From Cryoendolithus antarcticus (lineage: Eukaryota > Ascomycota > Dothideomycetes > Cladosporiales > Cladosporiaceae): a stretch of DNA of 64,000 nucleotides. The notes beneath the pieces are model-generated. The model was not told the origin of the DNA. It did not search any database and worked only from the letters and a program-made list of their open reading frames with translations. This document shows, in pieces, positions 22,542 through 33,264 of this stretch. The stretch is taken from positions 1,015,001 to 1,079,000 of the forward strand of contig NAJO01000011.1 of the NCBI GenBank assembly GCA_002077065.1, given 5' to 3'. Numbering within the stretch: position 1 is the first letter of the stretch; every line of letters starts with the position of its first letter. Position numbers and translations under genes: made by a program.

Positions 22542-23632
22542 GCTGTCCTCTACGACGAAGAGACCACCGTACTACCAAGACCTCAAGCTGGACTGCGGCA
22601 AGTCAAGCGCCCCGCTGCTACTGATGAGCGTGTCGGCAGATTCACGCTACGCGTCGATCTGTCAAGCCACTGCTTTTCACGAACCAGCACTGGACGCGCG
22701 AGACCGAGGATCGTCGATCTCGGCACATCCTAGCGGAAGCCCGAGTCGCCTCGACGCAGAGCCATCAGGCCTGCAGTCCGTGACCTCACTGAGCGCAAAG
22801 CTGTGGCACATTCGAACACCTCAAGCCGCGTAAGGTGGGGAGCGCTCTCGCGAAAAGGCGACCACTGGCGCTGGGCTCGTGCAAGACTTGGCTTCACATA
22901 TGAGATGCTGCGTCTGCGCAAGCTTGTACAAATAGAGTGGCATGGGACGATGTCATTCGATGTCCAGGGACATTCCAAAGGGTGCGGTTGCGAGGACTGT
23001 CCAATGTAGGGCCTGCAGTATGATGTATGTATTACTGTATGCTAGAGTACTATGTATCAATGCACGGCACTGGACCCCGCGTTACAGCTCTGTTTCTTGC
23101 CACTGCTGCGCTTCCATCCCGTTCGAACTTCCCGCGCTCAGCAGCTAACCGTCGCGTAGTCCAAGAAGTGGAGTCCTCGCACGCTGCTTCGTCTGTGCAG
23201 TCTCAGCACTGCCATCTTCCATCAACGCATAATAGCTGACGTCCAGATGCCAGTATGCCAGTACTGGCGATGCCCAAATTGGTTTATATCAGTCCGCCGT
23301 TCGTCTGAGCGGTGGCTACTGTTGGACTGCGATCTCAAGCAGGTCACACTCCGCGCCGAGGGTGAGATCCTGAACGCTGCGTGGAATGGTGGCATGTTGA
23401 GTCAGGGCGTGCGCGATGCGCGGCAGGCAGGCAGCAGAAATCCCGACCAGCGATCCTCCAGCGCCGAGCTGTCGGCTTTCATCTCCGCACTCTTGCTCCT
23501 TTAGTCGGTCGCGTGACTGTCGGACTTTGGTCGTCGAATGGCCGTTCGACCGGTCCGTCTGCAACGCGGATTCCTCGTACGCGTATCGCGTAAGCAGTCT
23601 CGCATCATCCAGTTAGGTAGTCTCAGCTAACT
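22542..23632. other. Gene-free stretch between convergent uL16m and GatC
   Basis: Two 3' flanks and about 1 kb of spacer. Short frames only, and no RNA gene or repeat recognised. Confidence 0.5.
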
Positions 23633-24232
23633 TCACCCTCCCTCCTTCTTCCCACCCTCAACGACAAAGAACCGCCCCACTTGCTTCCCAGCCATGCCCA
23701 TCACATCGCCCATGTCTTCCTCCACTCCTTCCCTCCCCTCCCCCTTCCCTGCGTCTCTCACCCTCCTAATCCGTCTATGATACCTCCCCACTACCTTCTC
23801 CCTCCCCAAAGCCTCCCGCAAAGCCTCCAATCCTAACTCCTGCTCCCTCTCCCCCTGCTTCGTCTCGTCCCGCAGTCCTTGCAAAGGGTCAACACCGGTG
23901 GTGTCGATGTTCTGGATCTCGTCCACGAAGTGGAGGTGCTGGGAGAGGGAGGCTAGCAGGCTGGACTCTTCGGCCGGGGAGGAGGGAGGTGGGAGAGCGG
24001 AGAGGCGGAGGAGGTGGTGGAGTTGTTTTGAGGTGATTGTTGTGCTTGAAGTGGAGGGGGATGACGAGGTCGAGGGGAGGAGCGAGGCGACGGACCAGGT
24101 TGGTTTGGAGAGGAGGGCTGCGACGTCGATTGGGGAGGGGGTGGTGGAGGCGAAGCGGGCGGTCTGTCGGCGGAGTGATGGAATGGGCCTGCAGCGTAGG
24201 GCACTGCGGAGTGGAAGACACTGGAGCGCCAT
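23633..24232 (-). CDS. Mitochondrial glutamyl-tRNA(Gln) amidotransferase subunit C (GatC-like)
   Basis: 199 residues from ATG at 24232. The N-terminus (MALQCLPLRSALRCRP) is a mitochondrial presequence. The GatC hallmark is the helix LHHLLRLSALPPP followed by LLASLSQHLHFVDEIQNIDTTGVDPLQGLRDE. This matches the pattern LARLA ... L..QL..IL.YVE.LNEVDT.GVEP in bacterial GatC. GatC wraps around GatA and stabilises the GatCAB complex, which converts Glu-tRNA(Gln) to Gln-tRNA(Gln). The basic C-terminal extension (GRYHRRIRRVRDAGKGEG) is a fungal addition. It is divergent from a small membrane protein, with 176 bp between the two start codons. Confidence 0.82.
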   Translation of the reverse strand: MALQCLPLRSALRCRPIPSLRRQTARFASTTPSPIDVAALLSKPTWSVASLLPSTSSSPSTSSTTITSKQLHHLLRLSALPPPSSPAEESSLLASLSQHLHFVDEIQNIDTTGVDPLQGLRDETKQGEREQELGLEALREALGREKVVGRYHRRIRRVRDAGKGEGREGVEEDMGDVMGMAGKQVGRFFVVEGGKKEGG

Positions 24233-24408
24233 GACGCTTTGCGCCGCTACACAGAGTGTCACAGACCTCTTCCGCGTAGCTCAATGGAGTATTTGCAGTG
24301 AATCTTGACCATCAAGGTGAAGTCCCCGCCAAGCCACCCAACTCCAACCCATCCCCATGTCCACCCCGGCTTCCACTCCACCCCTCCACCCTCCTCTCAC
24401 ATCCCACA

Positions 24409-24795
24409 ATGTCCGGTCGTGGCTACGCCTTCGCCGGCACCATCATCGCCTCTGCCTTCGCCATAATGACAGTCTACACCTCCCTGGGCCCGGAACTAGC
24501 CAAGCAAGCCGCTGAGCGAGATGCATCGCCAGCGAAAGACTTCGCTGGAGCGCAGGAGAGCGCCGCTGCAGCGAGGAACGGTGAGAGGGATACGATCATT
24601 AGTAGGGCGATAGCGAGTGATTTCAAGCAGGCGGCTGAGGAGCTGAAGGCACCGGGGAAGGTGGGGGGGTTTGCGTGGAAGTTGAGGGAACAGATATGGG
24701 GGACTGGGAAGGGCGAGGGAAGCGTGGCGGCTGCAGACGACGGACAGAGAGCCGCTGTGGCGGAGCAGGAACTCGTGAGAGATCCGGCCAAGTGA
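24409..24795 (+). CDS. Small single-span membrane protein, function unknown
   Basis: 128 residues from ATG at 24409; an upstream in-frame region to 24298 is proline-rich and more likely 5' UTR. One hydrophobic segment near the N-terminus (about residues 6-24, AFAGTIIASAFAIMTVYTS) is followed by an Ala/Lys/Glu-rich helical tail with possible coiled-coil character and a short amphipathic stretch VGGFAWKLREQIWGT. I do not recognise a family. Divergence from mitochondrial GatC and the size/topology would suit an inner-membrane assembly factor, but this is only a guess from context. Confidence 0.65.
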   Translation: MSGRGYAFAGTIIASAFAIMTVYTSLGPELAKQAAERDASPAKDFAGAQESAAAARNGERDTIISRAIASDFKQAAEELKAPGKVGGFAWKLREQIWGTGKGEGSVAAADDGQRAAVAEQELVRDPAK

Positions 24796-25530
24796 AGAGA
24801 AGCGGTGCTGGTGACTGGACAGTCCCCAGGAGCTCAGACATGCATATATCCAGTGGGGAAGCGGTCTCGGTTCGCCACAACTCGTATGTTTCAACAAGCG
24901 ATTCTCGCTCCGACGCAGACACTCTCCGCCCCTCGATAAGATGCCTGCAAAGTCTTGAAAACGGGGAAATAGATTCGACCTGCCACTGGCAATGACTTGG
25001 GTTGGTGGCGAGCCCTTTGCGCCGGGCCTAGCTCCTTCCAACCAGGCACTCAGGCTTCCCTGCAGCCTAGCATCAAGGGAGCGTATCAGGGCAATGGCCC
25101 CAGACGGACCCCAAGGTAGCGTAGCAGAGGACCACGCAGACAGACTCCCCGCGTTCGTAGCCATCGCGAGGTTTCCTCTCGACGACGCCGCGAGAGCGAG
25201 ATAGCGATAGCAGCGCTGTACGTGGTAGCTAGGCTTGGTCATTGGATGTGGGAGGGGACAGCGAAATGACAAACAAATCGACGGCGATCATGGCGATCCG
25301 GCCCTGGCCACCACATCGACACGCGCATGATGGACAAGAGGATAAGACTTGAAATCAGAGCGAGGCGATGCGCTCAGACGCTTGACTTTGTAGTATATAC
25401 ATAGCTTCAATCGAGCATGTAGCTCGCTGGTGATCCTCATGCTCATCAAATTTACACTCCATGTCGCGGCTGCAGGATGGCAGTTCCATTGTCTTCATCA
25501 TCTCACACCGTTTGCTCCCTTTTGCGGCGC
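24796..25530. other. Gene-free stretch between convergent genes
   Basis: 3' flanks of the small membrane protein and of TRP5. No supported gene, RNA or repeat. Confidence 0.5.
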
Positions 25531-27894
25531 TCAGAACCTCAGATCCCACCCAATCTTCGGCCCAATAACCGGCAGCTCCTCAGCCACAGATTGCACATCC
25601 TTATCACCTCTGCCCGAAAGGTTGATGACGATATTCTCGTGCTTCTCCATCGTCTTGGCGAGTTCCACGGCACCGAACACCGCGTGCGCTGTCTCAAGCG
25701 CGGGAATGATGCCCTCGAGCTCGGATAGCAACTTGAACCCGATGAACGCTTCGGCATCAGTAGCGGCTATGAACTTCGCGCGCTCGCTGTCTTTCCAGCC
25801 CGACAACTCGGGACCGACGCCGGGGTAGTCGAGGCCAGCGGACACGGAGTGCGTGTCTGTGATTTGGCCCTCAGCGTTTTGCAGGATGTACGTCCGCACA
25901 CCATGCAGCACGCCGGGCTTCCCGCCTGTCAGCGTTGCGGAGTGGCGGGCTGTGTCTACGCCGTCGCCGCCGGCTTCAACGCCGAGGAGGCGGACTGAAG
26001 GGTCGTCGGCGAAAGGTGAGAACATGCCCACTGCGTTGCTGCCACCGCCTACACAGGCCACGACTGCGTCCGGGAGGCGGCCTGTAAGCTCTTTCATCTG
26101 TTCCTTCGTCTCCTGGCCGATTACGGACTGGAATGTCCGTACGATGGTCGGGAAGGGGTGGGGACCGATGGCAGACCCAATTATATAATGCGTGTCTGAG
26201 AGAAGGGTTACCCACGATCTCATGGCCTCGTTGACGGCATCTCGTAGCGTCCTGGTTCCAGCTTCCACAGCCACCACGGAAGCACCAAGGAGCTTAATCC
26301 GGAAGACATTGAGAGCTTGTCGCCGCACATCCTCGGCGCCCATGTAGATCGTGCACTTCATACCGAAGCGTGCGCACACTGTGGCGGTGGCTACGCCGTG
26401 TTGTCCGGCTCCTGTCTCGGCGATGATGGCTGTCTTGCCCAGTCTTCGCGCTAGCAGCACTTGACCCATTGCGTTATTAATCTTGTGGCTTCCGGTGTGG
26501 TTCAGATCCTCTCTCTTCAGATAGATGTTGGCTCCTTTGCCTTTGGGGCAATTCTGTCGTACGTAGTCCGTCAGGCGATCCGACTTGTGGAGTGAGGATG
26601 GCCGTGACATGTAAGGGTAGAAGGACCTGAACTCCTCCCAGAATTTCGGATCGTTCCGGGCAGAGTCGAAGCCCTTCTCCAGTTCAGACAGACAGTCCAT
26701 GAGCGACTCGGGGACATACTGGCCACCGAACTGGCCGAAGCGTTGTGGCATGAGCTCCGGATCAGGCTCGTCGGTGTTCAGATTTTCGAGCTGGTCCACG
26801 ATGTTGGGACCAGAAGGTTCCTTGACCACCGCATCGACGTGGACGACACCGTTCGATGGATCACTCTCGCTTGCTGGCTTCTCCGTGGGGTCTTCGGCAG
26901 AGATCTCCTTCGGTGCCTCGCCGTTTGACTTATTGATCCAGCCGCTGCCGTCGCCCTTGGGGTTGGCGTCTGTGCTTATTGCATGGCCATTGACTGCTGT
27001 GCCATTGCTACCACTCGTCTCTCCGTTGCTGTGTCCATTTGTGCCATTCGTCTCGCCATTCGCATGCCCGTTAGCATGCCCATTCACAGATACCTTAGCA
27101 TTCCGCCGCTGCGTGATACTGTAGCAGTACTCCTCAACGGCCTTCGGTCCCTCGCCTTCGGGAGCATTCTTCAGCGTGTTGATAATCTGACTCCCAATCA
27201 CCACACCCTCCGCCACATTTCCAACCTCCACAAAGTGCTCCCTCGTGCTCACACCAAATCCAACAGCCGCCGGCACACCCTTGCTGAACTTATGCACCTT
27301 CTCCAGCAAGTCCGGCAGTCCACTGCTCAGCGCCCCAGTCGCACCCGTAACCCCCATGCGTGACACGACATAGATGAAAGAGTCCGCAATACTACACAGC
27401 AACTTCATCCTCTTCTCCGACGTCGCCGGCGCAATGAGAGGGACGTAGCTCAGCCCATAATTCGTACAATGCCCTCTGAACCTCACAGCCTCCTCAGGCG
27501 GCAAATCAACCATGATAAACCCATTCACGCCCGCCTCCTTGGCATCCTGCAGCATCTTCTCCTCGCCATAAGCCAGCAAAGGGTTGTAATACCCCATCAA
27601 CAGCACCGGCGCCCGTAGACCCTCCTTCCGTGCATCTCGCACAATCTGCAAGCAGTCCCGCGTCGTTGTGCCGTTCTGCAGCGATATGGTGTTTGCGGAC
27701 TGGATTGTCGGGCCGTCGGCTATGGGGTCTGTGAAAGGCGTGCCGAGCTCGATTATGTCTGCGCCGCCGGCTTCCATTGCTAGCAGCGTTTGCGAGGTCG
27801 AGGCTATGGTTGGGTAGCCGGCTGTTGTGTAGGTTACAAGGGCGGGGCGGGACTCGCGTTTCGCGCGCGCGAAGGCGGACTTGATGCCCTCCAT
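25531..27894 (-). CDS. TRP5: Bifunctional tryptophan synthase (alpha-beta fusion)
   Basis: A single exon of 787 residues that catalyses the last two steps of tryptophan biosynthesis in one cytosolic polypeptide. The alpha domain (about 1-262) has the catalytic signature [19 protein letters not shown], with the general-acid Glu and Asp, and GFGVSTREH. The beta domain (about 380-787) has the PLP Schiff-base Lys471 in HTGSHKINN, the phosphate loop GGGSNA and the signature [11 protein letters not shown]. Domain order A then B is the fungal arrangement. The linker (about 265-378) is unusual: it is rich in Asn-Gly-His repeats and makes the protein roughly 80 residues longer than the about 707 of the yeast enzyme. 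A Gcn4/Cpc1-like site lies about 250 bp upstream. Confidence 0.97.
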   Translation of the reverse strand: MEGIKSAFARAKRESRPALVTYTTAGYPTIASTSQTLLAMEAGGADIIELGTPFTDPIADGPTIQSANTISLQNGTTTRDCLQIVRDARKEGLRAPVLLMGYYNPLLAYGEEKMLQDAKEAGVNGFIMVDLPPEEAVRFRGHCTNYGLSYVPLIAPATSEKRMKLLCSIADSFIYVVSRMGVTGATGALSSGLPDLLEKVHKFSKGVPAAVGFGVSTREHFVEVGNVAEGVVIGSQIINTLKNAPEGEGPKAVEEYCYSITQRRNAKVSVNGHANGHANGETNGTNGHSNGETSGSNGTAVNGHAISTDANPKGDGSGWINKSNGEAPKEISAEDPTEKPASESDPSNGVVHVDAVVKEPSGPNIVDQLENLNTDEPDPELMPQRFGQFGGQYVPESLMDCLSELEKGFDSARNDPKFWEEFRSFYPYMSRPSSLHKSDRLTDYVRQNCPKGKGANIYLKREDLNHTGSHKINNAMGQVLLARRLGKTAIIAETGAGQHGVATATVCARFGMKCTIYMGAEDVRRQALNVFRIKLLGASVVAVEAGTRTLRDAVNEAMRSWVTLLSDTHYIIGSAIGPHPFPTIVRTFQSVIGQETKEQMKELTGRLPDAVVACVGGGSNAVGMFSPFADDPSVRLLGVEAGGDGVDTARHSATLTGGKPGVLHGVRTYILQNAEGQITDTHSVSAGLDYPGVGPELSGWKDSERAKFIAATDAEAFIGFKLLSELEGIIPALETAHAVFGAVELAKTMEKHENIVINLSGRGDKDVQSVAEELPVIGPKIGWDLRF
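26985..27095 (-). repeat. Asn-Gly-His low-complexity repeat in the TRP5 linker
   Basis: Imperfect repeats of short codon blocks encode [15 protein letters not shown] and similar units. The DNA (CCATTCGCATGCCCGTTAGC type units on the plus strand) is degenerate, so expansion is old or diversified. Confidence 0.75.
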
Positions 27895-28574
27895 GGTGGG
27901 TGATTATGTGTGGAGTCTTCGTGAGAGTTCAGGTCTGCTGGGTTTCGTAGAGGTGTCGTCGGGAATATTCGGTGTGTTGGTTTTCGGGACTATAGAGTGA
28001 TGGCAATCGGGGTCAGAATGGAGAGGGAAGTTATGGTCAACGACGAGTAAAGGTGGTGTTCAGTAAGTCGAGGGAGGGTTTGTGGAAATGTGTGATTGTT
28101 AAGGTGGTTCACATTCGCCTCGAGATCAAATTTCCAATGGATGACTCTATGCCAGACCCCCACGTCCACTTTAACCACGGCGGGGTGCAGAACAAGGGTC
28201 CAGTCGCCGATATGAGCTACCTGTGAGCCTAGGTGTATTAGTCCAAGACAGGACTACGATCAGAGGCCTGATATCCAGCGATGACTGTGTCTTGGAATGA
28301 TGGCGCTGACAGACAGCTTAAAAGAGTCACTCGGCGAATTCGTGAGCCTGACAAAGGAGGCACAAGCTCGAGCAAGAATGGAAGGTCGTGCGCAGATATG
28401 AATTCTTTTGATTTATAAATCTGGCATGCGCCTTCATGTGTGCAGGCCCAACAAGATGCTTTACGTGAGCGACAAGTACCTCGCTATGAACGCTGTCAGA
28501 TGCAACACCCATGCTATAACCATTTCCATTCCCCTCTCCCGTTCCACGAATTTGTTCGCCACTCGAGATCGTCC
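27895..28574. other. TRP5 promoter region and calcipressin 3' flank
   Basis: No gene seen. The left part is TRP5 upstream sequence, the right part the 3' flank of the calcipressin gene. Confidence 0.5.
28141..28147. promoter_or_regulatory. Gcn4/CPC1-type element (ATGACTC)
   Basis: ATGACTC matches seven bases of the nine-base cross-pathway control consensus ATGACTCAT. It lies about 250 bp upstream of the TRP5 start, a gene expected to be under amino-acid starvation control. Confidence 0.4.
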
Positions 28575-29366
28575 TTAATTCTCCATCAACTCCACCGGCG
28601 GCCGACTAGTATGTGCAAAAATCTTCTTGTCTCCCATATCCTCATCCTCGTCCGGACTCTCCGTCGTGTCCTCCACACTTATCGCTGGCAACCCAGGCGA
28701 GTCCCCATGATCTGCCGGATCGAACACCACCGTTCCCGTACCGCTCCTCCCCCTTCCAGTCTTCACCCTCGGCTGCCCAAACCCATTACTCTTCGCAATC
28801 GCCGGATCGTCCTCCTCCATCGCGTCGTCCGGACCCGGCCGTGCGTGAAGTTTCGCGAGTGCGGAAGCAAGATCCTTAGCATGCACCTCCTTGTTCGGCG
28901 GCCCCTCGTCCCTCATCTCCCAGCCCATGGGTGGGGAGGGCGGAGGGGAGATGAAGAACAGTCGATCTGCTTTTGGGAGGTGGAGATGCTGATCCTCGGG
29001 ATTTATCCGCGTTTCCTGACCGAAGTAGACTCGTACTCTGTTTCCTAACACCGTCTCGCCATCCAGCGCCTTTCGCATGGCAATTGCATCTTCGGTGGTG
29101 TAGAAGGTGACGATTATGCGTCGGAAGGATTTGAGTGGGCTGAAGGAGTAGAGGGGCGCTTGGGCTATGAGAGCTGCTTGGATTGATTGCAGGTTTTCGG
29201 GGGCGAAGATGTCGAGGGAGGCGAGGTTTGTTATGAGGAGTGTGTTGCTCGGGGGCGAAGGTGTGATCAGAGGTGGCAGGTCTGAGAGGTCGATTGATAG
29301 GTTTGGTGATTGTCGTCTTGAGCGTGGTGGGGATGTGGATGGTGGCGTTGAGAGGTCCATTGCCAT
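28575..29366 (-). CDS. Calcipressin (calcineurin regulator, RCAN family)
   Basis: 263 residues from the first ATG at 29366. The N-terminal RRM-like fold begins TLLITNLASLDIF and continues FSPLKSFRRIIVTFYTTEDA. The family core is FFISPPPSPPMGWE, matching the phospho-regulated FLISPPxSPP motif that contacts calcineurin. A C-terminal PAISVEDT resembles the PxIxIT calcineurin-docking motif. Family members bind and modulate the Ca2+/calmodulin phosphatase calcineurin, which in fungi controls stress response and growth. Cytosolic or nuclear. The Ser/Pro-rich N-terminal 35 residues are probably disordered. Confidence 0.9.
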   Translation of the reverse strand: MAMDLSTPPSTSPPRSRRQSPNLSIDLSDLPPLITPSPPSNTLLITNLASLDIFAPENLQSIQAALIAQAPLYSFSPLKSFRRIIVTFYTTEDAIAMRKALDGETVLGNRVRVYFGQETRINPEDQHLHLPKADRLFFISPPPSPPMGWEMRDEGPPNKEVHAKDLASALAKLHARPGPDDAMEEDDPAIAKSNGFGQPRVKTGRGRSGTGTVVFDPADHGDSPGLPAISVEDTTESPDEDEDMGDKKIFAHTSRPPVELMEN

Positions 29367-31244
29367 GGTGGCTATGTTGTGTGGTGGACTTGCTGGGAGG
29401 GCTGCTTCTTTCGCAGAAGAGTGCTTGCGCGGTGACAAGGAGTTTTGATGTTGATAAAGGGAATCTCCTACCTGTTTGTATGCGGGCGTTCTGCTATCAA
29501 GGGTATGCACAATGAGGCGCAGTCGGCGGCAAGTCGCGGACGTGATGTCGGCAGCAGCGATGGGCGTTTGCTTCTCTCACCTTCTGTATTCGCATGTACT
29601 GTCTCTTATCGGTCGAGCCAAGACACAGCACCGCCTCTGCCTATGCGACGGTGCAATCTGGCCTCAGTAATGATCGCGACATGGGCTGTGGTGGTGATGG
29701 AGACAAATCTGAGCACGGCTTCGCCAAGACATGGTCTGGCCTTCAATGTTCGCAATGCGGCGTGGCGAGTACGACAGCATTACTGCGCCATAGAGATGTG
29801 ACGGGCCCGCAGCGGTCTACTATTGAGTGCCACCTCATGAGAAGGCATTGAATCTCGGAGTAGTGATGAAGCCGCATTGCTGAGGCGACGACTGGATCTG
29901 CGTCACTGGAGGGAACGATCGATTCGATGCACGACTTCTCGGAGGGACAGAAATCTATGAACGAATCGACTCTCACAGGATCGTCCTTAGTGCAGCATAG
30001 CCCGCAGCTCCTGAAGTCGAATCTGACTACGTACCTGGGTCCTTCTCTATGCATAGTTGGAGTTGCTTGCGCTATTGCAGACTCAGCTGGTCATAAGGCA
30101 TAATTGCTTCAACGACAGCGCCGGACTTCCACGACCTTACCACGACAGACCAAACTTTGCAGTATGCACCGCTGGAGCAGCGATGTGCTCGTCGGCGTCT
30201 CGACACTCGCCGCGGCCTCACCGCCTGACGCTGGCGCTGACCTAGCGACTTATGGCCATGCAGAGACCAGCTTTCAGAGGCCCAGCGTATTTCCCTTCTA
30301 ACATCGTAGTTATATCCACTCCGGTCTCAGGTACGCTCCAAAGCGTAAGGCCAGGTGCAAGATCATCCGTGGAGGGCGTTGTGTTCAGAGACCACCTGAC
30401 TCGGATGTAATTCCATCTAACACGATCGAGACCGCTTCTTCTAGCTACGGGTATAGTATGTCTTGCGTCAATAGCACTCTCTTTTTGGAGTTATTGATAC
30501 GCTCAACACCGATACCCGATGACCTCCACTTCTCAAATAGGTATGCCCACTGGACGATTCAGCGGGTCATGGTCCGGCTACACTTTCGGCTGCAGTTGAT
30601 GAACAATGTCAAGGAGAGAAGCCATTCTACTGCCAGGCGCTTTCCATACCGAGACATCCGACCCAGCTCGTACCTTTCTTGTCAGGTGTTCACGCTTGGT
30701 GGTGCACACTGTCATTACACCGTCCAGATCCCTTCGACCGTGATACACCCAGACAAACTACCAGATGCACTCTGTACGTAGCTGATCCGACTCTTGGGCC
30801 TTTTGTGCAGGGCCTGGCTGCACTCGGTGGACCTACTACGGACGTAGCTCCTCCACGACGAAGATCTACCCGAATTCCGACTGGTGGAGAGCTACGCTTA
30901 ACATCAGTACCTGCAGGACAATCTTCTATCACCTGCACAACCATCAAAGTCAAGTCCTCGCTTCGAGAAGTCCGCGCCATTAGGACTACAATAGGGTACC
31001 GGTATCTTAACGTTCCGAAGCCCAAGCCGAGGCACAGAGTTATAGTGGCGTTTTAGCGTTCACTTGGGCGTACCAAGCAAACCCAACGGCGCGCTACTCT
31101 ACCTGGCGCTGTCATGTTTGAAGCAACTTCCGATGAGGGGTGCATTCTCGGACAAGTCATATAGGCAGGCTGCGTTGTCGTCCTTGTTGGCCGGTGTGTC
31201 GACCGAGTGTTGCTGCTGAATTCCTCCTTCGACTATTGCTAAGT
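29367..31244. other. Largest gene-free stretch (about 1.9 kb)
   Basis: A divergent region between calcipressin and the secretory lipase. I searched for tRNA boxes, splice-joined exons and repeats by eye and found none that hold up. It may contain long promoters, a noncoding RNA or an eroded element. Confidence 0.5.
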
Positions 31245-32920
31245 ATGGCGAACTTCAGGTCTCTCAGCGTAATTTTTGCTACCCTTCTCTCGATCTCCTC
31301 TGTTGCTGCGCAGCTTGTTGTCCCAGCTCTCGACCCATTCTACGCACCGCCAGCTGGCTTTGCGGCCACAGCACCAGGCACGATCCTACGCACACGGAAA
31401 GTCCAGACATCGTATGCACCACTTCGCACCTTGAAGACTTCATTGCAGTGAGCTGAACACAGTCCGAACAGCTTTCTCGGTCTCATCCCCGACCCAGTCC
31501 AAGCATGGCAACTCCTCTATCGTACCCGCGCCGTCGACGGCTCAGCCATTGCAGACGTAACGACGGTCTTTAAGCCAACGAACGCTCTGACCGATCGATT
31601 CGTCTCGTTCCAGACTGCGTATGATGGAGCCGCACGCTCTGGTGTCTGTGATCCAAGCTACAACTACCAGCTCGGTTCACCGCAGATTGACCTGATCTCC
31701 TCGGCGGAGTACTTCTTACTGCAGTCCTACCTGCAGAGCGGCTATATTGTTTCGTCCCCAGATTACGAAGGGCCGGACGCCACATTCGGCGCTGGCAGAC
31801 TCGCAGGATGGGGCGTTCTTGATAGTATGCGCGCTGTCGTCAACTTTAAGAGCACTCTTGGCTTGAGCACGAGCTCGCCCAAGATCGTCGGGTATGGGTA
31901 CTCTGGAGGTGCTATCGCTACCGGATGGGCTGCTGGGCTTCAGCCGACGTATGCGAAGGAGTTAAACATCAACGGCTGGGCCATGGGCGGCACGCCGGCA
32001 AATCTCACTGGGACCTCGCTGTTCATAGATGGCACCTTGTTCGCTGGGTTCTTGCCGCAGGCACTGGCTGGTCTAGACGCGCCGAGCTCATATGCTAAGC
32101 AGCTTGATGTGATTAATCTCTTCGCAGAATTTGGGAGCAAGATGGCTGACTTTTTGTTTTGTAGCCTGTGTACGCGCAGTATCTCACCACGTACGGCAAG
32201 AGCGTCCTCGCTCTCGCTAAACAGATCTGCGGGGCTGAGAATATCCTCACATTCGCTGGCCAAGTAAGGAGTGCTTGCACAGTCTGTGAGTTGACAGATG
32301 ACTGACGTACTCGTAGTCGGTCCAATCGCCTGCCTTCCAGACCTATGGCCCGAATGTCGAGACCCAGCCCGCACTCCAGGCTGTGCTCCGCCAGCAGACC
32401 ATGGGCGTGTACGTTATCTTCTCCTTCGTCCTCCAAAGTTCAATTCACCTACTGATCTACGTCCAGAAATCGGACCGAAACTCCAACTGCCCCTGTCTAT
32501 ATGTTCCACGCGCCGCAGGTGATTTCTGCCCTTTGTACCATCCACAATGCTCCAAAGGTTACAGCTAACACCACCCAGGACGAAATCATCCCCTACTCCA
32601 ACGCCACAACCCTCTTCAACTCCTGGTGCTCCTACGGCGCCTCAGTGCACTTCACCACAGTCGCAGCAGGCGGACACGCCACAACCGAGATCCTCGGCTT
32701 TCCTGGCGCGATGGCCTTCGTCCAGTCCGCTTTCGCTGGCACGACGACGCCAGGCTGCAGCCAGGATACGATCGACAACGATGCATTGAGTCCCACGGCA
32801 CTTGGGGCGAATTTAGAACCGGAGCTCGTGGGGCTTATTAATGTATTGCTTGCGGCTGGCAAGGGGGATGCGAATATAAAGGCGGATCCTAGTGTGTTAG
32901 GTAAGAAGATCACGGCGTGA
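31245..32920 (+). CDS. Secretory lipase (LIP family)
   Basis: Six exons, 31245-31411, 31463-32108, 32165-32263, 32317-32408, 32467-32518 and 32579-32920, join in frame to 465 residues. All five introns are 51-60 bp; donors are GTATGC, GTGATT, GTAAGG, GTACGT and GTGATT. A clear signal peptide (residues 1-22, ending SVAAQ) precedes the mature enzyme. Family landmarks are the start PFYAPPAGF, the linker FLGLIPDPVQAWQLLYRT, the nucleophile elbow GYGYSGGA (Ser near 203), Asp353 in HAPQDEIIP and His near 385 in AGGHAT. These enzymes are extracellular lipases/esterases, known from Candida LIP genes and many filamentous fungi. The splice model is self-consistent, but the weak GTGATT donors deserve transcript support. 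Confidence 0.9.
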
Positions 32921-33264
32921 GCTGCTTGTCATTTAGCGGGCGATGGGCCTATAACACGACATTGACGATTAACTGCAACGATGGTGCAAAATCAAGTACT
33001 GTTATGAACAAAGATGTACATATGAGGTAAATGTGTATTCATGTCCTTCGGTCTAGGCTCGAGGATCTCCCAGAAATTACAGCATTGCGCATCATGGCCG
33101 TGAGCAAGCCGATGTGAGCGTCAGCCACCAGACGTTCTCGAGATTTGGGGCAGCCATGATAGACTAGTGACGACATGTTTGGGACTGCGTGACTTGGTTG
33201 AGTATGGTGTATGATGATCTATAGTCACTATGTTTAAAGCTCTGTGTCACGTCTTCTCGCCGTT
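32921..33264. other. Short convergent intergenic region
   Basis: 3' flanks of the lipase and the Old Yellow Enzyme gene. Nothing else seen. Confidence 0.5.

Noticed and set aside
24270..24335. tRNA-like pieces (TAGCTCAATGG and GGTGAAGTCC) upstream of the small membrane protein
   Set aside because: The A-box-like part ends in GA instead of GG, the B-box-like part lacks GTTCGA, and I cannot draw a cloverleaf.
29367..31244. Degraded transposon in the largest gap
   Set aside because: No terminal repeats, transposase or reverse-transcriptase traces, and no shift toward AT that RIP would give.
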